The notes: generated by a model from the sequence alone, not told the origin. A stretch of 64,000 bases of DNA from Ruegeria halocynthiae (GCF_000743705.1 NZ_JQEZ01000005.1:124001-188000); one strand, 5' to 3'. Shown: positions 9,961 through 19,012, numbered from the stretch's first letter. Program-made: numbers and translations.

Positions 9961-10033
9961 CGACTTGTCCGCTCATTGATCTGCGACAAGCCTACGTCAG
10001 ATGGAACAAAAATGAACAAAATATCAGACCGCT

Positions 10034-10063
10034 GGTTGGGTTCCTGCAAAGGGTATCCCAACC
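10034..10063. other. Stem-loop between the PEPM-like and carboxypeptidase genes
   Basis: GGTTGGG (10034-10040) pairs with CCCAACC (10057-10063) across a 16-base loop in the 139-bp spacer, downstream of the M32 carboxypeptidase gene on the minus strand. An AT-rich tract (TATTTTGTTCATTTTTG on the minus strand) lies about 15 bases further on, so this could be a weak terminator. Confidence 0.3.
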
Positions 10064-10099
10064 ACCCCGGCATCGTTCAGAGAAATGGCTGACGAAAAC

Positions 10100-11569
10100 C
10101 TATAATTGGTACAAGGCCCCGAATTTGGTTTCGAGATACTGCAACAGCGGCTCTGGTCCCGGCTCGATACCGCTGGCGCGTTGGATGATCTCACGCGGGG
10201 CGTACAGCCCGCCATGACGTTGCGCATTCTCTCGCAACCAGCCCGTCGCGCCCGAGGTATCGCCTTCGGCCAATTGCGCATCCAACCCCGGCACCGCGCT
10301 CTGCAATGCCTGATACAGACATCCCGCGTAGACATTGCCCAATGCGTAAGTTGGGAAATAGCCAAACAGCCCGACCGACCAATGCACATCCTGCAAGCAC
10401 CCGTTCGATGGCTTGTCGACCGCATACCCGAAATCAGCTGCGAAACGATCGTTCCAAGCGGCCTCCAGGTCGGTGACCTGCAGATCACCCGCCATCAAGG
10501 CGCGTTCAAGATCGAACCGCAGCATGATGTGCAGGTTGTATTGCACCTCGTCCGCCTCAGTCCGGATATAGCCGTTGTGGACACGGTTGACGGTCGCATA
10601 GAACGCGTCGGCATCCGCGATACCGAAATCACCGAAGGCATCCACCATCTGTTCGAATAGCCACCCTGTAAAGGCGCGCGAGCGGCCCAGCTGGTTCTCG
10701 TAAATCCGGCTTTGGCTTTCATGCACGCCCATCGACACACCCTGCCCCAACGGCGTCAACGCATAGGCCGGGTCGATGCCTTGTTCATAGGCGGCGTGGC
10801 CGACCTCGTGGATGGTCGAATAAAAACAGTTGAACGGGTCCACCTCGCTGGTGCGGGTGGTGATCCGCACGTCCAGCCCACTGCCCGAGCTGAACGGATG
10901 CACCGCCTTGTCCACGCGTCCAGTGTTCAGGTCATAGCCAAAAGCCTCGGCCAGCTTCTGCGACAATTGCATCTGGCGCAGTTCGTCAAACGTGCCGGTC
11001 AGCGGTGCCGGTGCAGGCCTGTCCAAAAGGGCCGCGCGCAGGGCAACCAGACGCGGGCGCATCTGATCGAAAATCCCGGCGATCTGGGTGCCGGTGGTGT
11101 GGGGCTCATAATCTTCGACCATGGCGTCATAGATGTTTCCGCCCTGCGCAAGCGCCTCGCCTTCCTCGCGTTTCAGGGACACGACTTCTTGCAAAACGGG
11201 CAGAAAAGCTGCCACATCTTCGTTGGCGCGGGCCTGTGCCCACGTCCCCTGGGCCGCCGAAGTGACCCGCGCGATGGCTTTGGCCAGATCGGCCGGCACT
11301 TTGACCGTGCGCTCGTACGACCGACGGATTTCGCGCAGCTGGGCCTGACCTGCATCATCCTGCGGTTCGGCTTTTTCCAGCCATTCGGCCACACGCGGGT
11401 CCGAGCGGCGGGCGTGCAGAACCGCCTCGATCGCGGCCATTTCTTCGGCCCGCTGAGGGGCCGCGCCACGGGGCATCACCGTCTCCTGATCCCAGCCCAA
11501 TCGCCCGGCAATCTGCCCAAGGGCCGAGGTCTCGCGCTGAAAGGCCATCAGGTCATCAAAAGCTGTCAT
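10100..11569 (-). CDS. M32 family metallocarboxypeptidase
   Basis: A zinc carboxypeptidase related to thermostable carboxypeptidase 1 (Taq), removing C-terminal residues from peptides in the cytoplasm; 489 residues, normal length. The active-site HEXXH motif is HEVGH at about residue 254 in FYSTIHEVGHAAYEQG. The family motifs DVRITTR, HESQSRIYENQLGRS and IRTEADEVQYNLHIMLRFDLE are all present. The start is the ATG reading MTAFDDLMAFQ; reading further upstream would run into ctaA, whose stop lies six bases away. It probably shares the ctaA transcript. Confidence 0.93.
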   Translation of the reverse strand: MTAFDDLMAFQRETSALGQIAGRLGWDQETVMPRGAAPQRAEEMAAIEAVLHARRSDPRVAEWLEKAEPQDDAGQAQLREIRRSYERTVKVPADLAKAIARVTSAAQGTWAQARANEDVAAFLPVLQEVVSLKREEGEALAQGGNIYDAMVEDYEPHTTGTQIAGIFDQMRPRLVALRAALLDRPAPAPLTGTFDELRQMQLSQKLAEAFGYDLNTGRVDKAVHPFSSGSGLDVRITTRTSEVDPFNCFYSTIHEVGHAAYEQGIDPAYALTPLGQGVSMGVHESQSRIYENQLGRSRAFTGWLFEQMVDAFGDFGIADADAFYATVNRVHNGYIRTEADEVQYNLHIMLRFDLERALMAGDLQVTDLEAAWNDRFAADFGYAVDKPSNGCLQDVHWSVGLFGYFPTYALGNVYAGCLYQALQSAVPGLDAQLAEGDTSGATGWLRENAQRHGGLYAPREIIQRASGIEPGPEPLLQYLETKFGALYQL

Positions 11570-11574
11570 CGGGG

Positions 11575-12720
11575 TCAGGCTCCGCGGATCGAAGTTGCGA
11601 TTGGGTAAGCGGTCAGGAAACGCGCGCGCAGGATCAAGGTCCAGACGACAACCGCCATGAATTGGTGGAATATGGCGATCTGCCACGGAGCCGCGTAAAC
11701 CACCGTCGCGATACCGATCAACACCTGCAGCGACAGCGCCGCAAAGGCCGCGTTGAAGGCGAACCGCGTCTGTGGGTGGGCACTACTGCTGCCGCGCCGC
11801 CAGACAATGATGGCAAAGATGAACAGCAGATAGCCCGCGCAGCGGTGAATGAACTGCACCAGACCCGGGCTTTCAAAGAAATTACGCCACATCGGCTCCA
11901 ACATCGTGGCATCAGGCGGCAATAACTGCCCGCCGATCAACGGCCAGTCGGTATAGGACCGCCCGGCATCAATTCCGGCCACCAACGCGCCGATGAGTAT
12001 TTGCAAAAAGGCGAAATGCATCAACCCGGTAGACAGCGAAAACAGCTTGGCCTCTTTCGCGCGCCGGGCCTGCATCAGGTCGCGTTCTTCGCGGCCCAAT
12101 TCAAAGACGTACCAGGCCAGAAAACCCAGGATCACAAACGCCAGCCCCAGATGCAGCGCCAGACGATAGCTGGCAACGGCCGTCATCCCCTCACCCTGTG
12201 TGACGCCCGAGGCGACCATCCACCAGCCAACGGCCCCCTGAACACCACCCAGAATGCCGGGAACCAAAAGCTTACCGGTCCATCCGGTCGGGATTTTCCG
12301 CATGACAAGGAAGCCAAAGAAACCAAGTGCCCAGACCAGACCGATCACCCGGCCCAGTTGGCGATGGCCCCATTCCCACCAGTAGATTGATTTGAAATCG
12401 TCCAGCTCCATCCATTGATTTTGAATGCGCCACTGGTCGATCTGTTTGTACTTGTCGAACTCGGCCTGCCAGTCAACTTCGGTCATCGGTGGGATGGCCC
12501 CGGTGATCGGACGCCATTCGGTGATCGACAGCCCGCTGTCGGTCAGGCGGGTCAGACCGCCAACCGCGATCATCACCACGACCAACGCAAACAGGATCAT
12601 CAGCCACGCGCGAATGCCTCGGCGCGCGCCGCCACGTCCCCGGTCGATCATACCCGGTTGAACGGCTTGTTGTTTTTCAATGTCTGAGACGTCTTCGAAG
12701 ATGCTGCGCTTACCGCTCAT
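11575..12720 (-). CDS. ctaA: Heme A synthase (COX15/CtaA type)
   Basis: Oxidises the C8 methyl of heme O to the formyl of heme A for aa3-type cytochrome oxidase; integral inner-membrane protein with about eight helices in 381 residues. The family opening VGGLTRLTDSGLSITEWRPITGAIPP, the WWEWGHRQLGRVIGLVWALGF helix with heme-ligand histidine, and the second histidine region LVQFIHRCAGYLLFIFA are evident. The roughly 35-residue hydrophilic N-terminal extension is usual in alphaproteobacteria. The M32 carboxypeptidase gene follows closely. Confidence 0.95.
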   Translation of the reverse strand: MSGKRSIFEDVSDIEKQQAVQPGMIDRGRGGARRGIRAWLMILFALVVVMIAVGGLTRLTDSGLSITEWRPITGAIPPMTEVDWQAEFDKYKQIDQWRIQNQWMELDDFKSIYWWEWGHRQLGRVIGLVWALGFFGFLVMRKIPTGWTGKLLVPGILGGVQGAVGWWMVASGVTQGEGMTAVASYRLALHLGLAFVILGFLAWYVFELGREERDLMQARRAKEAKLFSLSTGLMHFAFLQILIGALVAGIDAGRSYTDWPLIGGQLLPPDATMLEPMWRNFFESPGLVQFIHRCAGYLLFIFAIIVWRRGSSSAHPQTRFAFNAAFAALSLQVLIGIATVVYAAPWQIAIFHQFMAVVVWTLILRARFLTAYPIATSIRGA

Positions 12721-12793
12721 GCTGTCCTCATGTGCCTTGGATTTCGTCGCAAGCTAGGGCGTAGTCGGGTCAAGGTCCAGCCTCGGCCGCCGA

Positions 12794-13537
12794 CTAACCC
12801 CGATCCTTCCAGCGGACCATCTGACGCATGATGCCATGCAACATCTGCACATCCGCCCGCGTCATGCGCATCCGCGACCACAGATTGCGCAGGTTGACCT
12901 TCATGCCTTCGGCTTTTTCGGGCGGGTAAAAGAACCCGGCCTCTTCCAGCCGATCCTCGTAATGTTCGACCAGTTTTTCAACTTCGATGCCAGTGGCCCA
13001 GTCACCCCGGCCCAGATCGGTGGCCTCATGCACTACGTCACCGCTTTGGCGCATCCATTCGTACGCGGTCAGCAGCACGCATTGGCCCAGGTTCAACGAG
13101 GCGTACTCGGGGTTGACCGGGACCGAGATGATCGCATTGGCCTTGGCGATATCCTCATTCTCAAGCCCCGCGCGTTCGGGGCCAAACAACACGGCGACTT
13201 TTTCACCCGCCGCAACCTTTTCTGCCGCGATCTGCATGGCACGCTCGGGGCTGTAGACCGGCTTGGTCAACCCGCGCTGCCGTGCCGTGGTGGCAAAGAC
13301 ATAGGTGCTGTCGGCCAGCGCCCCGCCCAGATCGTCGTACAGATGTGCCGCATCCAACAACCGCCCGGCACCGCTGGACATGGCCACCGCCTTGGGGTTC
13401 GGCCAGCCGTCGCGCGGCGCTACGATCCGCATCCGGTCCAGCCCGAAATTCCACATCGCCCGCGCGGCGGCCCCGATGTTTTCGCCCATCTGCGGGCGCA
13501 CAAGCACGAATGAAGGCTGAGATTTGTCGCTGGGCAT
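12794..13537 (-). CDS. trmJ: tRNA (cytidine/uridine-32-2'-O)-methyltransferase, TrmJ-type SPOUT enzyme
   Basis: A 247-residue SpoU/TrmH-class RNA methyltransferase with the knotted SAM-binding fold. N-terminal SFVLVRPQMGENIGAAARAMWNFGL, the VLFGPERAGLENEDI motif and VPVNPEYASLNLGQCVLLTAYEW correspond to motifs 1-3. A C-terminal helical tail (HYEDRLEEAGFFYPPEKAE...) matches the TrmJ group. The start MPSDKSQPS at 13537 is chosen because the open frame further upstream overlaps the divergent thiE-like gene and has no homology-like character. Confidence 0.9.
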   Translation of the reverse strand: MPSDKSQPSFVLVRPQMGENIGAAARAMWNFGLDRMRIVAPRDGWPNPKAVAMSSGAGRLLDAAHLYDDLGGALADSTYVFATTARQRGLTKPVYSPERAMQIAAEKVAAGEKVAVLFGPERAGLENEDIAKANAIISVPVNPEYASLNLGQCVLLTAYEWMRQSGDVVHEATDLGRGDWATGIEVEKLVEHYEDRLEEAGFFYPPEKAEGMKVNLRNLWSRMRMTRADVQMLHGIMRQMVRWKDRG

Positions 13538-13690
13538 GGCTGTCTCCGAAAACTTGGTCTGCTGTAATCGGCGCGTCGGCGCAGGGCAAGGCACCCAGGC
13601 GGCCAAATGCCCCACAAATCGGCATAAAAGTTTGCTTCCCCGCCGCAATCCGCTAAACCGCGCCAAAGACTGAAAGCGAAGGACGCGGCG

Positions 13691-14308
13691 ATGGACACCC
13701 CCGAGCAGCCACAGATTTATCTGATCACACCGCCAACGATCACGTTGAGCACTTTCCCCGACCAGTTGGCCCGCGTGTTGGATGGGGCCGAAATCGCCTG
13801 TATCCGCCTTGCCCTGGCCGGTGGGGACGAAGACGCCATCGCCCGCGCCGCCGATGCCTGCCGCGAGGTGGCCCATTCCCGCGACGTGGCGCTGGTGATC
13901 TCGAACCATGTGTTGCTGGCACAGCGGCTGGGATTGGACGGTGTGCATCTGGACGACGCCGCACGATCCGTGCGGGCCGCGCGCAAGGAACTGGGCACCG
14001 ACGCCATCGTCGGCAGCTTTTGCGGCATCTCCAATCATGATGGCATGTCCTCGGGCGAGGCCGGTGCAGATTACGTGGCCTTTGGACCGGTCGGCGCGTC
14101 GACGCTGGGCGACGGCTCCACGGCGGAACATGACCTGTTCCAGTGGTGGTCCGAAGTGATCGAGGTTCCGGTCGTGGCCGAAGGCGGGCTGACCCCCGAT
14201 CTGATCCGCGACCTGTCCCCTTGCGTCGATTTCTTCGGCATCGGGGATGAGATCTGGTCGCAGGACGACCCGCTGACAGCGCTGAAAGCCCTGACCGACG
14301 CGATGTGA
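13691..14308 (+). CDS. Thiamine-phosphate synthase-like protein
   Basis: A 205-residue TIM-barrel protein of the ThiE/TenI family. QIYLITPP at the start, SNHVLLAQRLGLDGVHLDD, GSFCGISNHDGM, GADYVAFGPVGAS and VVAEGGLTPDLI follow the order of ThiE phosphate- and pyrimidine-binding loops. Several ThiE catalytic positions look altered (GSFCGISNHD in place of the usual GxSxHS), so it may be TenI-like or have drifted in function. No other thiamine gene is adjacent. It is divergent from trmJ, with psuK 45 bases downstream. Confidence 0.75.
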   Translation: MDTPEQPQIYLITPPTITLSTFPDQLARVLDGAEIACIRLALAGGDEDAIARAADACREVAHSRDVALVISNHVLLAQRLGLDGVHLDDAARSVRAARKELGTDAIVGSFCGISNHDGMSSGEAGADYVAFGPVGASTLGDGSTAEHDLFQWWSEVIEVPVVAEGGLTPDLIRDLSPCVDFFGIGDEIWSQDDPLTALKALTDAM

Positions 14309-14353
14309 GCGTTAACCCTTGCACCCGCGCCGGGGCTGCGGCATGTGTTCGAC

Positions 14354-15247
14354 ATGACTCAGAACAGTGAAATCCTGTGTATCGGCTCGGTCCTGTGGGA
14401 CGTGATCGGACGTTCGGCCAGCGCCATGCGGCAGGGCTCGGACGTGCCGGGGCGGATCACCCGCCTGCCCGGCGGTGTGGCCATGAACATTGCCATGACA
14501 TTGGTGCGGTTCGGCATGACCCCCACCCTGCTGACTGCAATTGGCCGTGATCCTGAAGGCGACGAGTTGATCAATGCCTGTGCCCGGCTGGGGATGGTGA
14601 CGGACCATATCTATCGTTCGCAGGACTTGCCGACGGATCGTTACATGGCCGTCGAAGGTGCCAACGGTCTGATCGCCGCCATTGCCGACGCGCATTCGCT
14701 TGAGGCCGCAGGGGCCAAAATCTTGCGCCCGCTGATGCACGGGCCGCTTGGGTATGAAAACACGCCGTTCGAAGGCCCCATTGCGCTGGACGGCAACCTG
14801 ACCCAGACCCTGCTTGAGGAAATCGCCCAAAGCCCCGCCTTTGCGAAGGCTGACCTGCGTGTGGCCCCGGCCTCACCCGGCAAGGCCGAACGTCTGCTGC
14901 CGTTTTTGAAACATGCGCGCGCGACGCTTTATGTGAACCTCGAAGAGGCGGGCATCCTGTGTCAGCGCGAATTCACCGATTCTGAGGTCGCCGCCAAAGG
15001 TCTGCTGGACCGCGGCGCGCTGCGGGTGCTGGTCACCGATGGCGGCAACTCGGCCACCGTTGGCAGCCCCGATGAAATCCTGACCCAAAAACCCCCGTCC
15101 GTTCTGGTCACCCGCGTGACCGGCGCGGGGGACACTTTCATGGCGGCCCATATCGCGTCCGAGGCCAGTGGCGCATCAAACGATGAGGCCCTGGCCCGCG
15201 CCCTGCACGCCGCCGCAACTTACGTTTCCGGAGAAACCCCACTGTGA
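14354..15247 (+). CDS. psuK: PfkB-family kinase, probable pseudouridine kinase
   Basis: A 297-residue ribokinase-fold enzyme. The N-terminal LPGGVAMNIAMTLVRFG segment binds the sugar, and the anion-hole signature VTRVTGAGDTFMAAH near residue 265 supplies the catalytic aspartate. Translational coupling with the pseudouridine-5'-phosphate glycosidase gene (GTGA overlap) identifies the substrate as pseudouridine, phosphorylated to pseudouridine 5'-phosphate. The ATG at 14354 is preferred; an in-frame GTG at 14345 adds three residues. No strong ribosome site is visible at either. Confidence 0.85.
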   Translation: MTQNSEILCIGSVLWDVIGRSASAMRQGSDVPGRITRLPGGVAMNIAMTLVRFGMTPTLLTAIGRDPEGDELINACARLGMVTDHIYRSQDLPTDRYMAVEGANGLIAAIADAHSLEAAGAKILRPLMHGPLGYENTPFEGPIALDGNLTQTLLEEIAQSPAFAKADLRVAPASPGKAERLLPFLKHARATLYVNLEEAGILCQREFTDSEVAAKGLLDRGALRVLVTDGGNSATVGSPDEILTQKPPSVLVTRVTGAGDTFMAAHIASEASGASNDEALARALHAAATYVSGETPL

Positions 15248-16149
15248 TCGACATCCAATATTCCGCCGAGGTCCGCGCCGCCAAAGACGCAGGCCAGCCC
15301 ATTGTTGCGCTGGAAAGCACCATCATCACCCACGGGATGCCCTACCCGCAGAACATCGAAGTGGCGGCGCAGGTCGAACAGGACATCCGCGACGCGGGTG
15401 CCGTGCCTGCCACGATTGCAGTCATAAATGGCCAATTGCATGTCGGGCTGGAAGCGGACGAACTGGCTTCGCTGGGCCAGGCGCAAGGTGTGGCCAAACT
15501 GTCCCGCGCTGACATGGCCGCCTGCATCGCCACCGGCGGCACCGGTGCCACCACCGTCGCCGCCACCATGATCGCCGCGCATTACGCCGGGATCGAAGTT
15601 TTCGCCACCGGCGGCATCGGCGGCGTGCATCAGGGTGCCGAAACCTCATTCGACATATCGGCCGACCTGCACGAACTGGCCCAGACGCCGGTTACGGTTG
15701 TGGCTGCGGGCGCAAAAGCTATTCTGGACTTGGCCAAAACGCTTGAGGTTCTGGAAACACTGGGTGTTCCCGTCATCGCGCATGGTCAGGACGAATTTCC
15801 CGCATTCTGGTCGGCCAAATCGTCTTATGCCGCCCCGTTGCGCATGGACCGTGCCGAAGACATCGCCCGCGCCCACGCCACCCGCCGCGCCCTTGGCCTG
15901 CCCGGAGGCCAGTTGATCGCCAATCCGATCCCAACAGCGGATCAGATTCCGGCCGAGGAACTGGCCCCCATCATCGCCTCGGCGCAGGCTGATGCGGAAA
16001 CCCACCGGATCACGGGCAAGGGCGTCACACCCTACCTGTTGCAACGGATCTATGAACAGACCGATGGCCGCTCGCTGACGGCCAATATCGCGCTGGTGCG
16101 CAACAACGCGCGGCTGGCGGCTGGCATTGCGCGCGCCCTGTCCGCGTAA
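15244..16149 (+). CDS. psuG: Pseudouridine-5'-phosphate glycosidase
   Basis: Cleaves the C-C glycosidic bond of pseudouridine 5'-phosphate to uracil and ribose 5-phosphate. The 301-residue protein has family marks: VALESTIITHGMPYPQN, ATIAVINGQLHVGL, SRADMAACIATGGTGATTVAATM and VFATGGIGGVHQGAETSFDISADL. The start is GTG, overlapping the psuK stop as GTGA. With psuK it forms a complete two-step pseudouridine salvage pathway, handling modified nucleoside from RNA turnover. Confidence 0.95.
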   Translation: MIDIQYSAEVRAAKDAGQPIVALESTIITHGMPYPQNIEVAAQVEQDIRDAGAVPATIAVINGQLHVGLEADELASLGQAQGVAKLSRADMAACIATGGTGATTVAATMIAAHYAGIEVFATGGIGGVHQGAETSFDISADLHELAQTPVTVVAAGAKAILDLAKTLEVLETLGVPVIAHGQDEFPAFWSAKSSYAAPLRMDRAEDIARAHATRRALGLPGGQLIANPIPTADQIPAEELAPIIASAQADAETHRITGKGVTPYLLQRIYEQTDGRSLTANIALVRNNARLAAGIARALSA

Positions 16150-16222
16150 CCTGAATGAACTAGACCTATTGCACCAAGGCCCCGGGCTGCTTACTTAAAT
16201 TCGCAAACCATTCAGGACGACA

Positions 16223-16900
16223 ATGAACACACCGTTTGACGAAGAACCGCATCGACGCCCGGGCCTGTTTTCACGACTGCGCGCATCGTTCCTGACGGGC
16301 ATCGTTGTCATTGCGCCTGTATGGCTGACCATCTGGCTGATCTGGTCCGTCGTGGGCTGGATCGACAGCGCGGTTCTGCCGTTGGTGCCGCAACGCTTTC
16401 AGCCGCAGGAATATGTAGGCGTCAATCTGCGCGGCGTCGGCGTTGTCATCTTTTTGATCTTTACGGTCCTTGTGGGCTGGATCGCCAAAGGCATTCTGGG
16501 TCGGTCTCTGATCCATTTCGCCGAACGCCTCGTCAACCGGATGCCGGTTGTCCGCTCTGTCTATTCCGGGATCAAGCAAATCTCGGAAACGGTCTTTGCG
16601 CAGACCGAGCGGTCGTTCGAAAAGGCCTGTCTGATCCAGTACCCGCGCCGTGGCATCTGGGCCATTGGTTTCGTTTCGACGGCGGCCAGAGGCGAGGTCA
16701 GCGAACGGGCGGAAACCTCTGACCAAATGCTCAGCGTGTTTGTTCCGACCACGCCCAACCCGACGTCGGGGTTTTTGTTATTCTTCCCGGCCGAAGACGT
16801 GATCCTTTTGGACATGTCCATCGAAGACGCAGCAAAGCTGGTGATTTCAGCGGGCCTTGTCTATCCAAACGACAAAGACCCAACTCAGCAGCCCAAGTGA
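16223..16900 (+). CDS. DUF502 family membrane protein
   Basis: A 225-residue inner-membrane protein. Two helices are evident, at about residues 22-48 (FLTGIVVIAPVWLTIWLIW) and 74-94 (VVIFLIFTVLVGWIAKGIL), followed by the conserved DUF502 block RMPVVRSVYSGIKQISETVF and a soluble domain with FVPTTPNPTSGFLLFFP. The function is unknown; plant homologues (LCV-like) are membrane proteins. It is convergent with the patatin gene, whose stop codon is immediately adjacent. Confidence 0.85.
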   Translation: MNTPFDEEPHRRPGLFSRLRASFLTGIVVIAPVWLTIWLIWSVVGWIDSAVLPLVPQRFQPQEYVGVNLRGVGVVIFLIFTVLVGWIAKGILGRSLIHFAERLVNRMPVVRSVYSGIKQISETVFAQTERSFEKACLIQYPRRGIWAIGFVSTAARGEVSERAETSDQMLSVFVPTTPNPTSGFLLFFPAEDVILLDMSIEDAAKLVISAGLVYPNDKDPTQQPK

Positions 16901-17926
16901 TCAACTGAACATCTCGGGCAGGTCCACAGTGCTGTTATTGCCTATATCGGCCTTGTTTGTTGCCAAAAACTGATCCGCGGCCGCGCGCCCGGCTTCTTTC
17001 AGCTTATGCAGGACAACCGGGTTCGGCACCGTTTTGGTCGCCACCGACAAATCGTTCATCAGCGCATCATCCGCAATCATATGCACCAGAACCCTGCTCA
17101 TCTCGCCTGACTTCAGCTTGCCGTCTGCCAGCAGACGTTGAACAAAGTTGATCGCGCGCAATTCGCGAAACAGGGACGAGTTAAAGCCGATCTCGTTGAT
17201 CCGGTTCTGAATCTGCTGCGGTGTCTTCGGCACCTCATCGCGTTCCAGCGGGTTGATATTCACGATCACAACATCATCGGGCAGATCAGTGTTGAACAGG
17301 GGGTACAGCGCCGGATTGCCGGTGTAGCCGCCATCCCAATACGCCTCGGTCCGGTCGGTTTTAGGATCATAAATCTCAACCGCCTGAAACAGACTTGGTA
17401 AACAGGCCGAAGCCAGAATGGCATCCGTCGACACCTCATCGCCCGTAAACACCCGGATTTTGCCGCTGCGCACGCAGGTCGCGCAGACAAACAACTGTGG
17501 GCCTTCATCGGCGCAAATCTCATCAAAATTGAATTGATCCACCACCGGTTCCAGCGGATTGCGATAGAACGGCCCATAGGCATAAGGCGAGACCAACCGC
17601 GACCAGGCATCGCCAATGGAAAACGGCAGGGAATACTCCATCGCATGGGCGATCTGCGCCGGTTCGATGGCTTGCATCCAGTTGGCAAGGCGCATGTCAC
17701 CAACGGCCCCCATGCGCGCCCACAGCCGGTCCAGGCTGTCCCGCGCCCCGTCACGGCCATTGTGCACCATCCCTGACTTGAACGCGGCGCCGTTCAGCGC
17801 CCCGGCCGAGGTTCCGGTGATTGCCGCAACCTCGATATCGTCTTCGTCCAACAGGCGATCCAGAACGCCCCAGGTAAAGGCGCCATGTGCGCCGCCGCCC
17901 TGCAAGGCCAGATTGATCCGTTTCAT
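16901..17926 (-). CDS. Patatin-like phospholipase
   Basis: A 341-residue serine lipid acyl hydrolase with a Ser-Asp dyad. It shows the oxyanion loop LQGGGAHGAF (residues 8-17), the nucleophile elbow GTSAG (about residue 42) and the catalytic DGG in YWDGGYTGNPALYPLF. The start MKRINLALQGGG at 17926 fits the family N-terminus exactly; the open frame upstream lacks conserved features. It lies 16 bp after the hydroxybutyrate dehydrogenase stop in the same direction. In PHB-producing roseobacters such patatins are often found beside bdhA, so a link with PHB or lipid turnover is plausible but unproven. Confidence 0.9.
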   Translation of the reverse strand: MKRINLALQGGGAHGAFTWGVLDRLLDEDDIEVAAITGTSAGALNGAAFKSGMVHNGRDGARDSLDRLWARMGAVGDMRLANWMQAIEPAQIAHAMEYSLPFSIGDAWSRLVSPYAYGPFYRNPLEPVVDQFNFDEICADEGPQLFVCATCVRSGKIRVFTGDEVSTDAILASACLPSLFQAVEIYDPKTDRTEAYWDGGYTGNPALYPLFNTDLPDDVVIVNINPLERDEVPKTPQQIQNRINEIGFNSSLFRELRAINFVQRLLADGKLKSGEMSRVLVHMIADDALMNDLSVATKTVPNPVVLHKLKEAGRAAADQFLATNKADIGNNSTVDLPEMFS

Positions 17927-17942
17927 TGCACGCCCTCCCGGA

Positions 17943-18716
17943 CTAAAGCGCGGTCCAGCCGCCATCCACGGAAATCGTCGTTCCGGTGATCTGCGTCGCT
18001 GCATCCGAGCACAGAAAGATCGTCGTGCCGCCCAGTTGTTCGACCGTGGCGAATTCTTTCGAAGGTTGACGTTCCAGCATGACGTTCTTGATCACGTCCT
18101 CGCGGCTCATGCTGTATTCTTTCATCGTGTTTGGGATCTGCGCCTCGACCAGCGGGGTCAACACGTAACCCGGACAGATGGCGTTGCAGGTGATCGGTTC
18201 CTGCGCGGTCTCCAGAGCCACGGATTTGGTCATGCCCACGACCCCGTGTTTCGCTGCGATATAGGCCGACTTATACGGGGACGCCGTCAGGCCATGGGCC
18301 GAGGCGATGTTGACGATCCGCCCCCAACCCGCCTGCCGCATCATCGGCAGCGCCGCCGCCATGGTGTGATAGGCCGAATTCATGTTGATCGCGATGATCG
18401 CATCCCATTTATCGGTCGGGAACTGATCAATCGGCGCAACGTGCTGAATACCCGCGTTGTTCACGAGAATGTCACAAGCGCCCGCTTTTTCGATCAGAGC
18501 GCGGCATTCATCCCCCTTGGACATATCCGCCTTGATGTAACGCGAATTTGTTCCGGTCTCTTTGGCGATCTCTGCCGCCAGGGCGTGATCCTCATCCCGG
18601 TCGGTAAAGGAATTCAACACCACATCCGCCCCAGCCTTGGCCAGTTCCCACGCCACGCCCAATCCGATTCCGGAGTTCGACCCCGTAATGATCGCAGTTT
18701 TTCCTGACAGGCTCAT
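17943..18716 (-). CDS. bdhA: 3-hydroxybutyrate dehydrogenase
   Basis: A short-chain dehydrogenase of 257 residues that oxidises D-3-hydroxybutyrate to acetoacetate with NAD+. TGSNSGIGLG (Rossmann), NNAG, the YIAAK catalytic Tyr-Lys pair and the C-terminal QITGTTISVDGGWTAL are present. NIASAHGLTASPYKSAY and CPGYVLTPLVEAQIP are characteristic of bacterial BdhA rather than other SDRs. ATG 18716 is chosen because GAGGGAG lies nine bases upstream. It is followed by the patatin gene, and a terminator/sRNA unit lies 110 bases upstream. Confidence 0.92.
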   Translation of the reverse strand: MSLSGKTAIITGSNSGIGLGVAWELAKAGADVVLNSFTDRDEDHALAAEIAKETGTNSRYIKADMSKGDECRALIEKAGACDILVNNAGIQHVAPIDQFPTDKWDAIIAINMNSAYHTMAAALPMMRQAGWGRIVNIASAHGLTASPYKSAYIAAKHGVVGMTKSVALETAQEPITCNAICPGYVLTPLVEAQIPNTMKEYSMSREDVIKNVMLERQPSKEFATVEQLGGTTIFLCSDAATQITGTTISVDGGWTAL

Positions 18717-18822
18717 GACCAATCTCCCTCAAAAAAATCCGTTTCGGCAGGACAGTGCCATGCTGCATCTGCAAAAGAAACGGGGAAAGATTCTGCCAGT
18801 GTATCCGGGTGAAAACTGCGCG

Positions 18823-18850
18823 AAAAAAAACGCCCGCACGAAGCGGGCGT
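18823..18850 (-). terminator. Intrinsic terminator of the candidate sRNA
   Basis: An 8-bp G/C-rich stem (18843-18850 with 18830-18837), loop 18838-18842, and a run of eight U on the minus strand only. It cannot serve the plus-strand gene starting at 19013, so it must end a minus-strand transcript. Confidence 0.85.
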
Positions 18851-18898
18851 TAAGTTATTGAGGCAGGTTTCATACAGGCAAGAAACCTATCGAGCAGT
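18823..18898 (-). ncRNA. Candidate small RNA (~76 nt) upstream of bdhA
   Basis: A compact transcription unit on the minus strand with no plausible coding frame. A near-consensus promoter predicts a 5' end near 18898. The RNA contains a first hairpin (AGGTTTC / GAAACCT, positions 18882-18888 and 18865-18871, 10-base loop). It ends in a textbook intrinsic terminator: ACGCCCGC / GCGGGCGT with a 5-base loop, then eight T (18823-18830 on the opposite strand). It could be an independent trans-acting sRNA or a terminated leader of bdhA, 107 bases further on. No known family is recognised. Confidence 0.6.
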
Positions 18899-18904
18899 GC
18901 ACCC

Positions 18905-18933
18905 TTTATAAGCAATTCCACGCCTTGGTCCAA
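18905..18933 (-). promoter_or_regulatory. Sigma-70-type promoter of the candidate sRNA
   Basis: Reading the minus strand, TTGGAC (18933-18928) is followed after exactly 17 bases by TATAAA (18910-18905). Transcription is predicted to begin about seven bases later, at an A near 18898. This is the clearest -35/-10 pair I found in the window. Confidence 0.6.
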
Positions 18934-19012
18934 GCTAAAAGTTTGATAATAAGAAAAATCATCGCTACGGTGAATCCCAACAAAATAAGGCCAGAGCAGG
19001 ATTGTTTCCAAA

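Noticed and set aside
13538..14131. N-terminal extension of trmJ (about 200 residues)
   Set aside because: Lies antisense to the thiE-like gene; TrmJ proteins begin at the MPSDKS position.
18850..18873. Seven-codon frame (MKPASIT) inside the candidate sRNA
   Set aside because: No ribosome site and its ATG lies in the hairpin; too short to distinguish from chance.
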